In this document: positions 7,557 to 15,506 of the stretch, piece by piece | Numbering within the stretch: the stretch's first letter is position 1 | Layout: each line of letters begins with the position of its first letter | From: Ruminococcaceae bacterium UBA737 | Lineage (GTDB): Bacteria; Bacillota; Clostridia; Oscillospirales; Acutalibacteraceae | NCBI GenBank assembly: GCA_002297415.1 | Contig: DBKZ01000056.1 | Span: 43,692-61,204, forward strand | Length of the DNA: 17,513 nucleotides | Direction: 5' to 3' | Made by a program: the position numbers and the translations under genes | The notes under the pieces: generated by a model | The model's database searches: none | Told to the model about the DNA's origin: nothing | Seen by the model: the letters and a program-made list of their open reading frames with translations, nothing else

Positions 7557-8936
7557 ATGTATTCCGTCATAATAGCCGACGATGATTTTGTTATTTGCGA
7601 AGGAATTGAAAAAATACTGAGGCAGAACTGTCCTCAGCTTTCTATTGACGGAATATTTTATGACGGGGACGAGCTTTACGAATATGTTACAAAGCATTTT
7701 GTGGACATAATTATTACAGATTACAATATGCCCGGGGTAAGCTGGACGCAGACAAGCGAATATTTAAAGAAGATAAACGCAGACCCGCATATTATTCTGA
7801 TAACCGCTTATCAGGATTTCGAATATGCGAAAACCGCGATAAACCAGCATGTTGACTTTTTTATGTGCAAGCCCTTTAAATCCTCTGCGCTTATAGAAAA
7901 TATCGAATTTATCTGCGGAAAAATAGCGCAAAAGGCAAAGCAGGACATTGAGTCCTCAGAAAAGCTGGTGCAAAACTGGAACACTGTCCGCAAATCCTTC
8001 AGAAACGCTTATTACAACATCAGCTCCTTTGACAGTCTGACAGGAGATTTTGACTTACTCAAATTTCACAAGCTTTCTGACTATGAGATCTATGAAATAA
8101 GGTTTTTCTGCACCGACTCAAACACCGACCTTTCTGGCTTTGAGCAGACCGCATACGACTGCGGAGAATACTACAGCGACAGGCAGAGTATCTTTCTGAT
8201 TAAAGCTTCAAAAAATTTTATAGTATTTTTATCGGTATCTCTCGACGGAATTCCGAACAAAATAATAAAGGAATTCGAAAAAAGCATGCTGCTTAATTTT
8301 TCGGTAGAACTTACGCACACCTTTAAAAGCTTTAAAAACATATCAAGCTGGACCAACCACCGCAGAGACGCGGTTATCTGTGAGCATCTGATAAACATTA
8401 TCGGCGACACTACGCTTTCTGTCGCCTATTTGCAGACTGTCACCTCTTCTTATCCTCCCGAAATGCTGTTTGAGCTTTATAAGGATATCTGTCAAAGCTT
8501 AAGCTTAGCAGGAATTACACTGAAGCAGGAAAAATCAATAAATGAAAATTCCGAAACCGCCGAAATCAAAAAGGCAATTCTTTCGGTTCCGCTCTCGGTA
8601 ACTCTTACCGAAAGCGAGAGCATGACCGTTAACCGAGCGGTTGAATATTCAAAATCGCATTTTTCGGATTATAATTTCTCGCTTTACACCTTAGCGGACG
8701 CTCTTAAGATTTCCCCGGGACATTTATCAAAGCTTTTTAAAAAGGAGCTTTCAATAAACTTCTCGCAGTATCTTTTAAAGCTTAGAATGGAAGAAGCAAA
8801 ATATCTTCTTAAGAACACCGAGGACAGCATACAGACAATAAGCTCGAAGGTCGGGTACAACTATCCGACATATTTCAGAAAGGTGTTCGGAAATTATACG
8901 GGAATGTCCCCCTCGCAATACAGGAGTATGAAATAA
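7557..8936 (+). CDS. YesN-like response regulator with AraC-type HTH
   Basis: Cytoplasmic transcription regulator of 459 residues. The N-terminal receiver domain (about residues 1-120) has the acidic cluster Asp8-Asp9-Asp10, the predicted phosphorylation site Asp55 in IIITDYNMPG, Thr83 and Lys105 (CKPF), so all the usual switch residues are present. A long middle region (about 120-350), typical of YesN-family regulators, has no recognisable motif. The last 100 or so residues form an AraC-type DNA-binding domain with two helix-turn-helix motifs (LADALKISPGHLSKLFKKEL and ISSKVGYNYPTYFRKVFGNY) and the usual MSPSQYR end. The gene is the first of a two-gene operon with the sensor kinase, in the order regulator then kinase. 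By analogy with other YesM/YesN pairs it probably activates the divergent sugar transport operon, and perhaps the convergent uronate operon, when the inducing glycan is present. Confidence 0.93.
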   Translation: MYSVIIADDDFVICEGIEKILRQNCPQLSIDGIFYDGDELYEYVTKHFVDIIITDYNMPGVSWTQTSEYLKKINADPHIILITAYQDFEYAKTAINQHVDFFMCKPFKSSALIENIEFICGKIAQKAKQDIESSEKLVQNWNTVRKSFRNAYYNISSFDSLTGDFDLLKFHKLSDYEIYEIRFFCTDSNTDLSGFEQTAYDCGEYYSDRQSIFLIKASKNFIVFLSVSLDGIPNKIIKEFEKSMLLNFSVELTHTFKSFKNISSWTNHRRDAVICEHLINIIGDTTLSVAYLQTVTSSYPPEMLFELYKDICQSLSLAGITLKQEKSINENSETAEIKKAILSVPLSVTLTESESMTVNRAVEYSKSHFSDYNFSLYTLADALKISPGHLSKLFKKELSINFSQYLLKLRMEEAKYLLKNTEDSIQTISSKVGYNYPTYFRKVFGNYTGMSPSQYRSMK

Positions 8937-8954
8937 TCAAAACGGAGAGAAGCT

Positions 8955-10634
8955 ATGTTTATCAAAAAGGCTTTCGGAAAATCCTCACAGAAATTTTATA
9001 AAAGAATTCTTATATTCACATCCTTTTCTCTTTTTATCCTTGTGGGAATTCTCACGGCGCTTTTCGCATTCTTTTCAAACCGGCAGATAGAAGAAAATAT
9101 AAAAACCTTTGAAACAGGCAGAGCTCAAAGCTCTGTAATTCAGTCTTCCGACTGCTTTGAGCAGATAGTTTCTTATATTTATTACATTTCCGAAATTCAG
9201 TATATCCCTATGGATCAGCTCGATACAAGCGGTAAATTATGGCAACAGAGAATATTCTCAAACAACATTACGGCCATAGAGCGCTCAAACTCGCATATTT
9301 TAGGGATAAATGTCTCAAACAGAGATTTTTCAATTACAAATTTTACCGATTCAGACAGCATTACCTCTGAAAAAAAGCTTGACGGCTTTTTATCGGCTGA
9401 AGTGACGCTTTTAAAAAAGAACAATTCATCGTTTCTTTGCTTTGAGAAAAAAGTGCCCGAAAGCGGTCTTGAAATCAAGGTGTTTTTAGATACGGCTTCG
9501 CTGTCAAACATAATTCTTGACGACGACTGTTTTTTGATAAACTCCGACGGAACAATAGCTCTTTCTAAAAATTCGGAAAATATAGGCAAAAACCTTTTTA
9601 AGCTTTACGGCTTTAAAAAGGAGGATTTTAAAACTGAGGGAAAAGAAACCTTCTTTTATAAAAATAAGAATTATATCTCCGCCGCCTCTGATTCGAATTC
9701 CGATATGCTTGTTTGTACCGTCATTCCGAAGGCGAGATATTCTTCTATTTACAGAAATTATTCATTAAGAAACCTAACCTTAGGAATTGTTTTCTGGGTT
9801 TTTGCGATAATCGTAGTATTCTACTTTATAAATCAGACCTACAATCCGATAAGAAAAACAGTCGAAACCTTTAAATATCATCTTCCCTTTGAGCTTGCGG
9901 AATATGAAGACGATATTAAATATATAAACGACAGCATAGAAGCCACCTTAAAGAACAATGAAAATCTTTCAACTAAGCTTAATGAAAATATTTTAAAGCT
10001 CAATCAGGCGCAGGCGCAGATGCTTCAGATGCAGATAAGTCCGCATTTTGTAATGAATACAATAGAAAATGTCAAGCAGACATCTGTTGAAAAGCTCGGA
10101 ATAGATAATCCGATAGAAACAAGTCTTGTTCAGCTTTCGGAGATAATTTCGCAGGGAATAAGGCAAAACGATATTTTCAGCACGATAAAAAACGAAATCG
10201 AGCTTTCAAAATGCTATCTTTCGCTGATGCAGAACCGCTTCAGAAATCCTTTTTCGGTGTTATGGGATGTTGACGAAAAAATTCTTGACTGCATAATAAT
10301 AAGATTTACTCTCCAGCCCATACTTGAAAATGTTTTTTCGCACGGCTTTCATCCGAGAAGAAGCGACCAATGGATAAAGATAGTCATTAAGCCGACAGGT
10401 GAAAATATCTTGATATCTGTTTCAAACAACGGAAAAGAAATATCGGCAAACGATATCAAAACAATTACCGAGTCGCTTAAAAGCAATGACGATCTGCCCC
10501 ACAAGCATATAGGACTTAAAAATATTCATCTTCGCTGTAAGCTTTTATTCGGCGAGAACTACGGAATAACGGATATTTTGAGCGATCAAGGAATTACAAC
10601 AATAAAGCTCCTTATTCCGAAAAGGAAAAAATAA
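8955..10634 (+). CDS. YesM-like sensor histidine kinase
   Basis: Membrane sensor kinase of 559 residues. Two transmembrane helices (about 18-40 and 273-293) enclose an extracellular region of about 230 residues, likely a Cache-type sensor. A short HAMP-like or coiled-coil stretch follows (about 294-355). The phosphoacceptor motif is QMQISPHFVMNTIENV with His364, the divergent type typical of the YesM/LytS (HPK7/8) families. The ATPase domain shows the N-box QPILENVFSHGF (Asn459), a degenerate D-box SNNG (491-493) and the G-box HIGLKN (518-523). The ATG at 8955 follows the regulator by 18 bp and is preceded by a GGAGAG ribosome binding site. It likely phosphorylates the response regulator encoded upstream in answer to an extracellular sugar or to the substrate-loaded binding protein. 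The gene ends directly at a strong terminator. Confidence 0.93.
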   Translation: MFIKKAFGKSSQKFYKRILIFTSFSLFILVGILTALFAFFSNRQIEENIKTFETGRAQSSVIQSSDCFEQIVSYIYYISEIQYIPMDQLDTSGKLWQQRIFSNNITAIERSNSHILGINVSNRDFSITNFTDSDSITSEKKLDGFLSAEVTLLKKNNSSFLCFEKKVPESGLEIKVFLDTASLSNIILDDDCFLINSDGTIALSKNSENIGKNLFKLYGFKKEDFKTEGKETFFYKNKNYISAASDSNSDMLVCTVIPKARYSSIYRNYSLRNLTLGIVFWVFAIIVVFYFINQTYNPIRKTVETFKYHLPFELAEYEDDIKYINDSIEATLKNNENLSTKLNENILKLNQAQAQMLQMQISPHFVMNTIENVKQTSVEKLGIDNPIETSLVQLSEIISQGIRQNDIFSTIKNEIELSKCYLSLMQNRFRNPFSVLWDVDEKILDCIIIRFTLQPILENVFSHGFHPRRSDQWIKIVIKPTGENILISVSNNGKEISANDIKTITESLKSNDDLPHKHIGLKNIHLRCKLLFGENYGITDILSDQGITTIKLLIPKRKK

Positions 10635-10675
10635 AAAATCCCCTACGGAAATAAAAATTTCCGTAGGGGATTTTT
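10634..10675. terminator. Bidirectional intrinsic terminator between convergent operons
   Basis: A perfect 19-bp stem (10634-10652 pairing with 10657-10675) with an AAAA loop. The GC-rich core is CCCCTACGG / CCGTAGGGG, and A-runs on one side pair with T-runs on the other. The plus strand ends in TTTTT and the minus strand in a matching T-run, so it can end transcripts coming from either side: the two-component system genes and the uronate operon. It begins within the stop codon of the kinase gene. Confidence 0.95.
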
Positions 10676-10690
10676 CTAAACAAAGTTTTT

Positions 10691-11866
10691 TTACCATTTT
10701 ACCTGCCATCTGTCATGACAGCTTTTATCGGGCTCCTTAGGAGCGCTGACATTTCTTAAAGAAGAAGCCTTGATTTTTTCATTCAAAAGCTTATCGAACT
10801 GAGAATTATCAAAGGGTAATTCTATTTTTTTATTTCCGCTGTAGTGGGAAAGATATGCGGCATTTGATATTATAAGCTCGTTTACGCCCTCATATCCGCT
10901 TGATTTAAGCTCTTCCCCAAATCTTACGGCATTAGAGAAATTCTGCAAAATTCCCTTATGAGCGGTTTCTTTTTCGGCCTTAAATTCGCTGTATTTCACA
11001 TCCGGCTCAATAAAGCCTGTCTTTGCCGTTTTGCACACAGCTCTTTCATCGTCTTTCAAAATCCAATGCTTTAAAATGCCGTTTTCGATTACAAGCTTTC
11101 CTTTAGTACCTGTAATTTCAAGGCGGTTAGTCCCCGGCAGGTCGCCCGTTGAGGTTATAAAAACGCCTGTTGCGCCGTTTTCATATTCAGTGAAAATTTC
11201 CGCCTCGTCCTCAACCTCGATGTTATGAAACTTGGCTACTCCTAAAAACGCGGTGACCGATTTCGGCATTCCGCAAATCCACTGCCAAATATCAAGATTA
11301 TGCGGAGCCTGATTTAAAAGCACTCCGCCGCCCTCACCCTTCCAAGTCGCGCGCCAAGAGCCCGAATCATAATAATTCTGAGTTCTGTACCAGTTTGTAA
11401 TGATCCATACCGAGCGCTTAAGCTCTCCTAATTCTCCGCTTTTGACTATTCTTTTTGCTTCCGCAAAAAGTCCGTTTGTCCTTTGATTAAACATTATAGC
11501 AAAGATTTTTTTGCTTTTTTTGGCTTCCCTGCATAGCGCCTCGGCTTTTGAAACGGCAATATCAATCGGCTTTTCTAAAAGCACATGCTTTCCTGCCTTA
11601 AAGGCGGCAATGGCAATTTCGGCGTGAAGCGGGTGCGGAACGGCGATTATAACAGCGTCGGTATCGGAATTTGAAAGGAATTCCTTATAATCCGAAAAGG
11701 TCCCGATATCGGTATAGCTTTCTTTAACATTTTTAAGCTTATCGGTATCAATATCGCAGACCGATGTGACCTTAAGCCCGTCTATTTCGGAATTATAAAT
11801 ACAGTTAAAATGAGCCGAGCCCATATTCCCTATACCGATTATTCCGACCTTTACGACTGAGTTCAT
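10691..11866 (-). CDS. Gfo/Idh/MocA-family oxidoreductase (paralogue A)
   Basis: Predicted NAD(P)-dependent sugar dehydrogenase of 391 residues, last gene of the uronate operon. The N-terminal Rossmann domain has GIGNMG (residues 11-16) and the EKP motif with the likely catalytic Lys99. The C-terminal substrate domain has GGVLLNQAPHNLDIWQW, with His189 and Asp192 at the usual active-site positions. An AGAGGAA ribosome binding site precedes the ATG at 11866, 22 nt after the previous gene. It is clearly a paralogue of the adjacent gene: same length, same motifs and a 16-residue identical stretch (EYENGATGVFITSTGD). Family members oxidise or reduce sugar hydroxyls, often at C3, and use bound or free nicotinamide cofactor. 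A role in acting on a glucuronide or glucuronate derivative is inferred from the operon. Epimerase-like or redox-neutral activity is also possible. Confidence 0.88.
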   Translation of the reverse strand: MNSVVKVGIIGIGNMGSAHFNCIYNSEIDGLKVTSVCDIDTDKLKNVKESYTDIGTFSDYKEFLSNSDTDAVIIAVPHPLHAEIAIAAFKAGKHVLLEKPIDIAVSKAEALCREAKKSKKIFAIMFNQRTNGLFAEAKRIVKSGELGELKRSVWIITNWYRTQNYYDSGSWRATWKGEGGGVLLNQAPHNLDIWQWICGMPKSVTAFLGVAKFHNIEVEDEAEIFTEYENGATGVFITSTGDLPGTNRLEITGTKGKLVIENGILKHWILKDDERAVCKTAKTGFIEPDVKYSEFKAEKETAHKGILQNFSNAVRFGEELKSSGYEGVNELIISNAAYLSHYSGNKKIELPFDNSQFDKLLNEKIKASSLRNVSAPKEPDKSCHDRWQVKW

Positions 11867-11888
11867 AATAGATTCCTCTTAATAAATA

Positions 11889-13064
11889 TTATTTTGCTCC
11901 CGAATAAGAACCGCTTGTATCGGCTACAACCTCTTTAACTTTGGTTTTTCTTTTTGAGGTTGCAACTCTCTTCATAAGCTCATTATAATACAGCTCCTCG
12001 TCAAAGGGAAGAGTGATTTCTTTATCAAGCCAAGAGGAAAGGTGCATTGCGTTTGAAAGAGTAAGACCGTTAATGCCCTCTTCGCCGCCTGCAACAAGCG
12101 GCTCGCCGCGGAGAATAGCTCCGCCCCAAGCATTCAAAACGCCTACATGCTGAGGATCTTTACCGTCGGTTTCAACTTCTACTTCTTTAGCCCCGACAGT
12201 TGCGAAAGGCTCGGTATTGGTTTTTGAAAACTCCTGCTCGGTCATATCGTATTCAAGAAGCTCAAGTTTCCCGTCTTCTGCAATAATCCTACCCTTATCC
12301 ATCTGTATTTCAAAGCGGTTTACACCGTGGGCGTCGCCCGTTGAGGTTATGAAAACGCCTGTTGCGCCGTTTTCATATTCGACATAGGTTGTTACATCGT
12401 CCTCAACCTCTATATCGTGCCAGAGTCCGTAATGAAGCTTTGACTGTACTTTTTTAGGCATTCCGCAGATCCACTGCCAGAGGTCAAGCTGATGGGGGCA
12501 CTGATTTAAAAGTACTCCGCCGCCTTCGCCCGACCAAGTGGCTCGCCAGTCGCCCGAATCATAATATGCCTGAGGACGGTACCAAGTAGTTATTATCCAG
12601 TTTGTGCGGCGGATATTTCCGTATTTTCCGCTTTTAACAATTTCACGCATTTTGCGGTAAATACAGTTTGTTCTCTGATTGAACATCATTCCGAAAACTA
12701 CTTCGGGGTGCTTCTTTGCCTCTGCATTCATTTCCTTTACCTGCTTGGTATAAACGCCGGCAGGCTTTTCAACCATTACATGAATTCCACGTCTCATACA
12801 TTCCATTGCGTATTTCGGGTGGTCATAATGAGGAACGCTTACTATGCAGGCATTTATTTTTCCGCTGTCAAGCATTTCTATAGCATTATCGAACAAGGAA
12901 ATATTTTCGCCCAAATTTTCCTTTGCCCATTTTAATCTTTCGGGCTTTAAATCCGCAACAGCGACAAGTTCAAAATCGGGGCACTCTCCGCCGACGATAT
13001 TTTTAGCATGGGCAGAGCCCATATTGCCTATTCCTATAATTCCGAGTTTAATTTTTTCTGACAT
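11889..13064 (-). CDS. Gfo/Idh/MocA-family oxidoreductase (paralogue B)
   Basis: Predicted NAD(P)-dependent sugar dehydrogenase of 391 residues. The Rossmann motif is GIGNMG (11-16). The EKP motif carries Lys100, and the catalytic segment GGVLLNQCPHQLDLWQW holds His191 and Asp194. The Trp- and Tyr-rich stretch before it (WYRPQAYYDSGDWRATW) is shared with paralogue A and probably lines the sugar site. The gene starts 15 nt after the upstream isomerase-like gene, with an AAAGGTAGG ribosome binding site. Outside the shared motifs the two paralogues differ considerably, particularly in the N-terminal cofactor domain and in the C-terminal hundred residues. They may therefore act on different substrates or in opposite directions, for example one oxidising the glycoside and the other reducing the released keto sugar. 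That division of work is my inference. Confidence 0.88.
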   Translation of the reverse strand: MSEKIKLGIIGIGNMGSAHAKNIVGGECPDFELVAVADLKPERLKWAKENLGENISLFDNAIEMLDSGKINACIVSVPHYDHPKYAMECMRRGIHVMVEKPAGVYTKQVKEMNAEAKKHPEVVFGMMFNQRTNCIYRKMREIVKSGKYGNIRRTNWIITTWYRPQAYYDSGDWRATWSGEGGGVLLNQCPHQLDLWQWICGMPKKVQSKLHYGLWHDIEVEDDVTTYVEYENGATGVFITSTGDAHGVNRFEIQMDKGRIIAEDGKLELLEYDMTEQEFSKTNTEPFATVGAKEVEVETDGKDPQHVGVLNAWGGAILRGEPLVAGGEEGINGLTLSNAMHLSSWLDKEITLPFDEELYYNELMKRVATSKRKTKVKEVVADTSGSYSGAK

Positions 13065-13079
13065 AATTTTTACCTACCT

Positions 13080-13832
13080 TTATTCAAAGCCGTTAGCTCT
13101 TAAATATTTATAACTGCGCTTTAGACAGTCAAACGGGTCTTCGCCGTTACAGTCGTCCTGCTCGACAAGCATATATTCGGTTTTCGATTTCTCGGCTTTT
13201 TCAAAAACGCGGTCAAAATTTATATTACCCTCGCCTAAAACCGCCATTTTTCTGCCGTAGGCATAATCCTTTAAATGAATTACGGGAACTCTGCCCGAAA
13301 GCTTTTCAAGCCAAAGCGCGGGATCGCCGCCGCCTGCCTGCACCCAAAAGGTATCAAGAGTAAAGCCCATAAGATCAGCAGGCATTCTGTCAGCCAAGAT
13401 CTGCATAACCGCAACATTATCTATTTTCTTGAATTCCTGATCATGATTATGATACATAAAATACTTTCCGTATTTTTTAAGCTCCTGAGCAAACGGGGTA
13501 TAGGTTTTTAAGAAATACTCCGTAGATTCAGTCTCATTTTCCTGATTGTGCGAAAACCAGCCGAGACCCACGCACCTGCAGTCAAGAATATCATGGTCCT
13601 CAGCGATTTTTTTAGGGTCCGCTAAAAGCTTTTCGGCGGAAGTGTGCGTTAAAACGCATTTAAGTCCGTTTTTATCAAGCTCCGCTTTCATCCACTTAGG
13701 GTCATAATCGCAGGTGCCCGAAACCTGAACATATTTATATCCTATATCCGCAATTTTCGAAAGAGATTCGGAAATCCCGTTTAAATCCTTGCAAAAATCG
13801 CGGACTGTAAACATTTGCGCGCCTATTCTCAT
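13080..13832 (-). CDS. Sugar phosphate isomerase/epimerase-like TIM-barrel protein (first type)
   Basis: Protein of 250 residues in the xylose isomerase-like TIM-barrel superfamily (AP_endonuc_2 fold). Metal-site motifs are visible: YHNHDQEF (His128, His130, Glu133), FTLDTFWVQAGGGDP (Asp160), VIHLKDY (His186) and LVEQDD (Glu224). Such proteins use a divalent metal for isomerisation, C3/C4 epimerisation, dehydration or, in recently described cases, cleavage of 3-keto glycosides. The ATG at 13832 has GAGGTAA upstream and begins 11 nt after the previous stop. It is encoded between the second TIM-barrel gene and the two Gfo/Idh/MocA genes. E. coli YcjR/YcjS is a known example of this enzyme pairing, in which the oxidoreductase makes a 3-keto sugar for the TIM-barrel enzyme. 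The precise reaction here is unknown, and the name 'sugar phosphate' is only the family label. Confidence 0.85.
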   Translation of the reverse strand: MRIGAQMFTVRDFCKDLNGISESLSKIADIGYKYVQVSGTCDYDPKWMKAELDKNGLKCVLTHTSAEKLLADPKKIAEDHDILDCRCVGLGWFSHNQENETESTEYFLKTYTPFAQELKKYGKYFMYHNHDQEFKKIDNVAVMQILADRMPADLMGFTLDTFWVQAGGGDPALWLEKLSGRVPVIHLKDYAYGRKMAVLGEGNINFDRVFEKAEKSKTEYMLVEQDDCNGEDPFDCLKRSYKYLRANGFE

Positions 13833-13843
13833 TTTAATTTACC

Positions 13844-14677
13844 TCACAATAATTCTTTTAAAGCCGAAACCGCCGCGGCAAATGCCGCTTCATTTGTAGG
13901 ATAGGAATAAACTCCTCCGACATTGCTTTTTTCGCCCTCGCGCTCTAAATTATCAAGACCCTTAAACACGGTTAGGTGCGGCTCAACGGTCACGCTGTTT
14001 CCGCCTGAGCGTATAAACTCGGAAAGAATTTTTTTAACATTGCCCTCGCCCTTTCCGGCCGGAACAACGCTTCCGTCATTTAAAGCGTCCTTTATGTGCA
14101 TATACTTAACATAGGATTTAAGCATATCCCAAGCCTTTAATGTATCGACCTTGCACTGAACATAGTTTGCGGGGTCGAAAATTGCCCTTATTTTCGGAAA
14201 TGCCTTATGGATTTCAAGACATCTTTCGGGTGTATCGCCGAAAATGCCCTTTTCATTTTCATGGCAGAGCGTTACATCGCTGTCTTTCGCAATATCAAGG
14301 AAAATTCCCAATCTTTCAAGCACCTTATCCTTAAAGCTGTCTTTTGTTTCGGCAGGGGTGAAGAAAGAAAAAAGTCTTATATTCTGCGCTCCGAGAATAT
14401 CGGCGATTTCAAGAGTGCGCTTGAATTTCTCGGTATGGGTAAGAAAATCGTCCTTTTCGATATCAATTTTTCCGATAGGAGAGCCGATTGTGAAAATCTT
14501 AAGACCTGCGTCATCAAGCTTTTTTCTTACTTCCTTAGCCTTCATATCGGAAATATCCGAAACATTTACATTGTCGACATTTCTTATTTCAAGCCCCGAA
14601 ACGCCGTTTTCAAGCATTGCCTTTATCTGTCCGTCGATTAACGGACTTGCCTCGTCGGCAAAAGCATATATATTCAT
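13844..14677 (-). CDS. Sugar phosphate isomerase/epimerase-like TIM-barrel protein (second type)
   Basis: Protein of 277 residues in the xylose isomerase-like TIM-barrel superfamily, only distantly related to the neighbouring one. The canonical metal ligands can be picked out: Glu140 (LCHENEKGIFGDT), Asp168 (AIFDPANYVQ), His194 (YMHIKDA) and Glu232 (TVEPHL). A Gly-Lys-Gly-Glu-Gly loop (208-212) follows the His ligand, as is usual. The frame is open up to 14716, but I take the ATG at 14677: it lies just after the uxuB stop, a GGGGG ribosome binding site sits 9 nt upstream, and the protein then starts with the family-typical MNIYAFADEAS. It probably acts on a keto sugar or uronate made by the operon's oxidoreductases. 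Known relatives include 2-keto-myo-inositol dehydratases, tagatose/psicose epimerases and YcjR-like enzymes, so the reaction stays open. Confidence 0.85.
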   Translation of the reverse strand: MNIYAFADEASPLIDGQIKAMLENGVSGLEIRNVDNVNVSDISDMKAKEVRKKLDDAGLKIFTIGSPIGKIDIEKDDFLTHTEKFKRTLEIADILGAQNIRLFSFFTPAETKDSFKDKVLERLGIFLDIAKDSDVTLCHENEKGIFGDTPERCLEIHKAFPKIRAIFDPANYVQCKVDTLKAWDMLKSYVKYMHIKDALNDGSVVPAGKGEGNVKKILSEFIRSGGNSVTVEPHLTVFKGLDNLEREGEKSNVGGVYSYPTNEAAFAAAVSALKELL

Positions 14678-14681
14678 AATT

Positions 14682-15506
14682 TTATACCCCCGAATAGGCT
14701 GAAAATCCGCCGTCAATAGGAATTGTAACGCCTGTTACAAAGCCTGCCTTTTCTTCGTCAAGCAGCCATTCAACAGCTCCTAAAAGCTCCTGCGCCTCGC
14801 CGAATCTTCCCATAGGAGTAGCCCTTAAAATCTTCTCAGTACGCGGTGTGGCGGTGCCGTCCTCATTAAAAAGGAGCGCCCTGTTCTGATTGGTGACAAA
14901 AAATCCGGGGGCTATGGCATTTACCCTTATATTTTCCTTTGCAAAGTGAACCGCAAGCCACTGAGTGAAGTTGCTTACAGCCGCCTTTGCTGCGGAATAG
15001 GCAGGAATTTTAGTAAGCGGACGGTAAGCGTTCATAGAAGAAATATTAAGAACGCAGCAGCCCTTTCTTCCAATCATATCCTTCATAAATATCTGACTCG
15101 GAATTAAAACGCCCTTTATATTAAGGTCGAAAACGAAATCAAAGCCCTTTTCGTCAATATTAAAAAATGTGAGGAAATCCTCTGCCGATTCGTCGCCTTT
15201 TTCAAAGACCTCATGAGCGGTTGTGCATTTGGGGCTGTTGCCGCCTGCGCCGTTTATAAGAATATCACAGGGTCCGAAATCGGAAAGCACCTGATTATGA
15301 ACGCTTAAAACATTTTCTTTGTCTAAAACATTGCACTTATAAGCCTTTGCGGTAAAGCCCATAGAGCCTATTTTGTCCGCAACCTTTTTTGCGGCTTCCT
15401 CATTTAAATCGAGAAGCGCTATTTTGTTATTATCCTTTGCTAAGTATTCCGCAAAGCCCGAACAAAGCACACCGCCTGCTCCTGTTATAACTATAACCTT
15501 ATTCAT
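14682..15506 (-). CDS. uxuB: D-mannonate oxidoreductase (fructuronate reductase), SDR type
   Basis: Short-chain dehydrogenase of 274 residues predicted to reduce D-fructuronate to D-mannonate with NAD(P)H, the second step of glucuronate breakdown. It shows the cofactor motif TGAGGVLCSG (8-17), NGAGG (85-89), the catalytic Ser156/157, and Tyr170-x3-Lys174. Typical of the SDR-type UxuB are the long insertion after NGAGGNSPKCTT and the segment FFNIDEKGFDFVFDLN. This type occurs in Bacillus (YjmF) and many Clostridia in place of the unrelated long-chain enzyme of E. coli. The open frame extends to 15608, but the ATG at 15506 overlaps the uxuA stop (TAATG), has AAGGAG upstream, and starts right at the Rossmann strand (MNKVIVITGAGG). 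The extra 34 basic residues are therefore not real. A general gluconate 5-dehydrogenase-like SDR is the main alternative, but context favours UxuB. Confidence 0.9.
   Translation of the reverse strand: MNKVIVITGAGGVLCSGFAEYLAKDNNKIALLDLNEEAAKKVADKIGSMGFTAKAYKCNVLDKENVLSVHNQVLSDFGPCDILINGAGGNSPKCTTAHEVFEKGDESAEDFLTFFNIDEKGFDFVFDLNIKGVLIPSQIFMKDMIGRKGCCVLNISSMNAYRPLTKIPAYSAAKAAVSNFTQWLAVHFAKENIRVNAIAPGFFVTNQNRALLFNEDGTATPRTEKILRATPMGRFGEAQELLGAVEWLLDEEKAGFVTGVTIPIDGGFSAYSGV

Noticed and set aside
7488..7697. 69-codon minus-strand frame crossing the response regulator start
   Set aside because: It overlaps the promoter, ribosome binding site and receiver domain of the regulator, and has no Shine-Dalgarno sequence of its own.
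8588..8622. Imperfect inverted repeat around CTCTCGGTA ... TACCGAAAGCGAGAG
   Set aside because: Interrupted pairing inside the response regulator gene, with no sign of a terminator or operator role.
9119..9136. Small palindrome around AGAGCTCAAAGCTCT
   Set aside because: A short hairpin inside the kinase coding region with no T-run or conserved context; likely chance.
9215..9589. 124-codon minus-strand frame opposite the sensor kinase gene
   Set aside because: It is antisense to the extracellular sensor region of a complete kinase, with no ribosome binding site and no family resemblance.
14207..14702. Plus-strand open frames of 144 and 152 codons opposite the second TIM-barrel gene
   Set aside because: They lie opposite a gene with clear family motifs, have no ribosome binding site, and encode low-complexity Ser/Phe-rich peptides typical of antisense frames.
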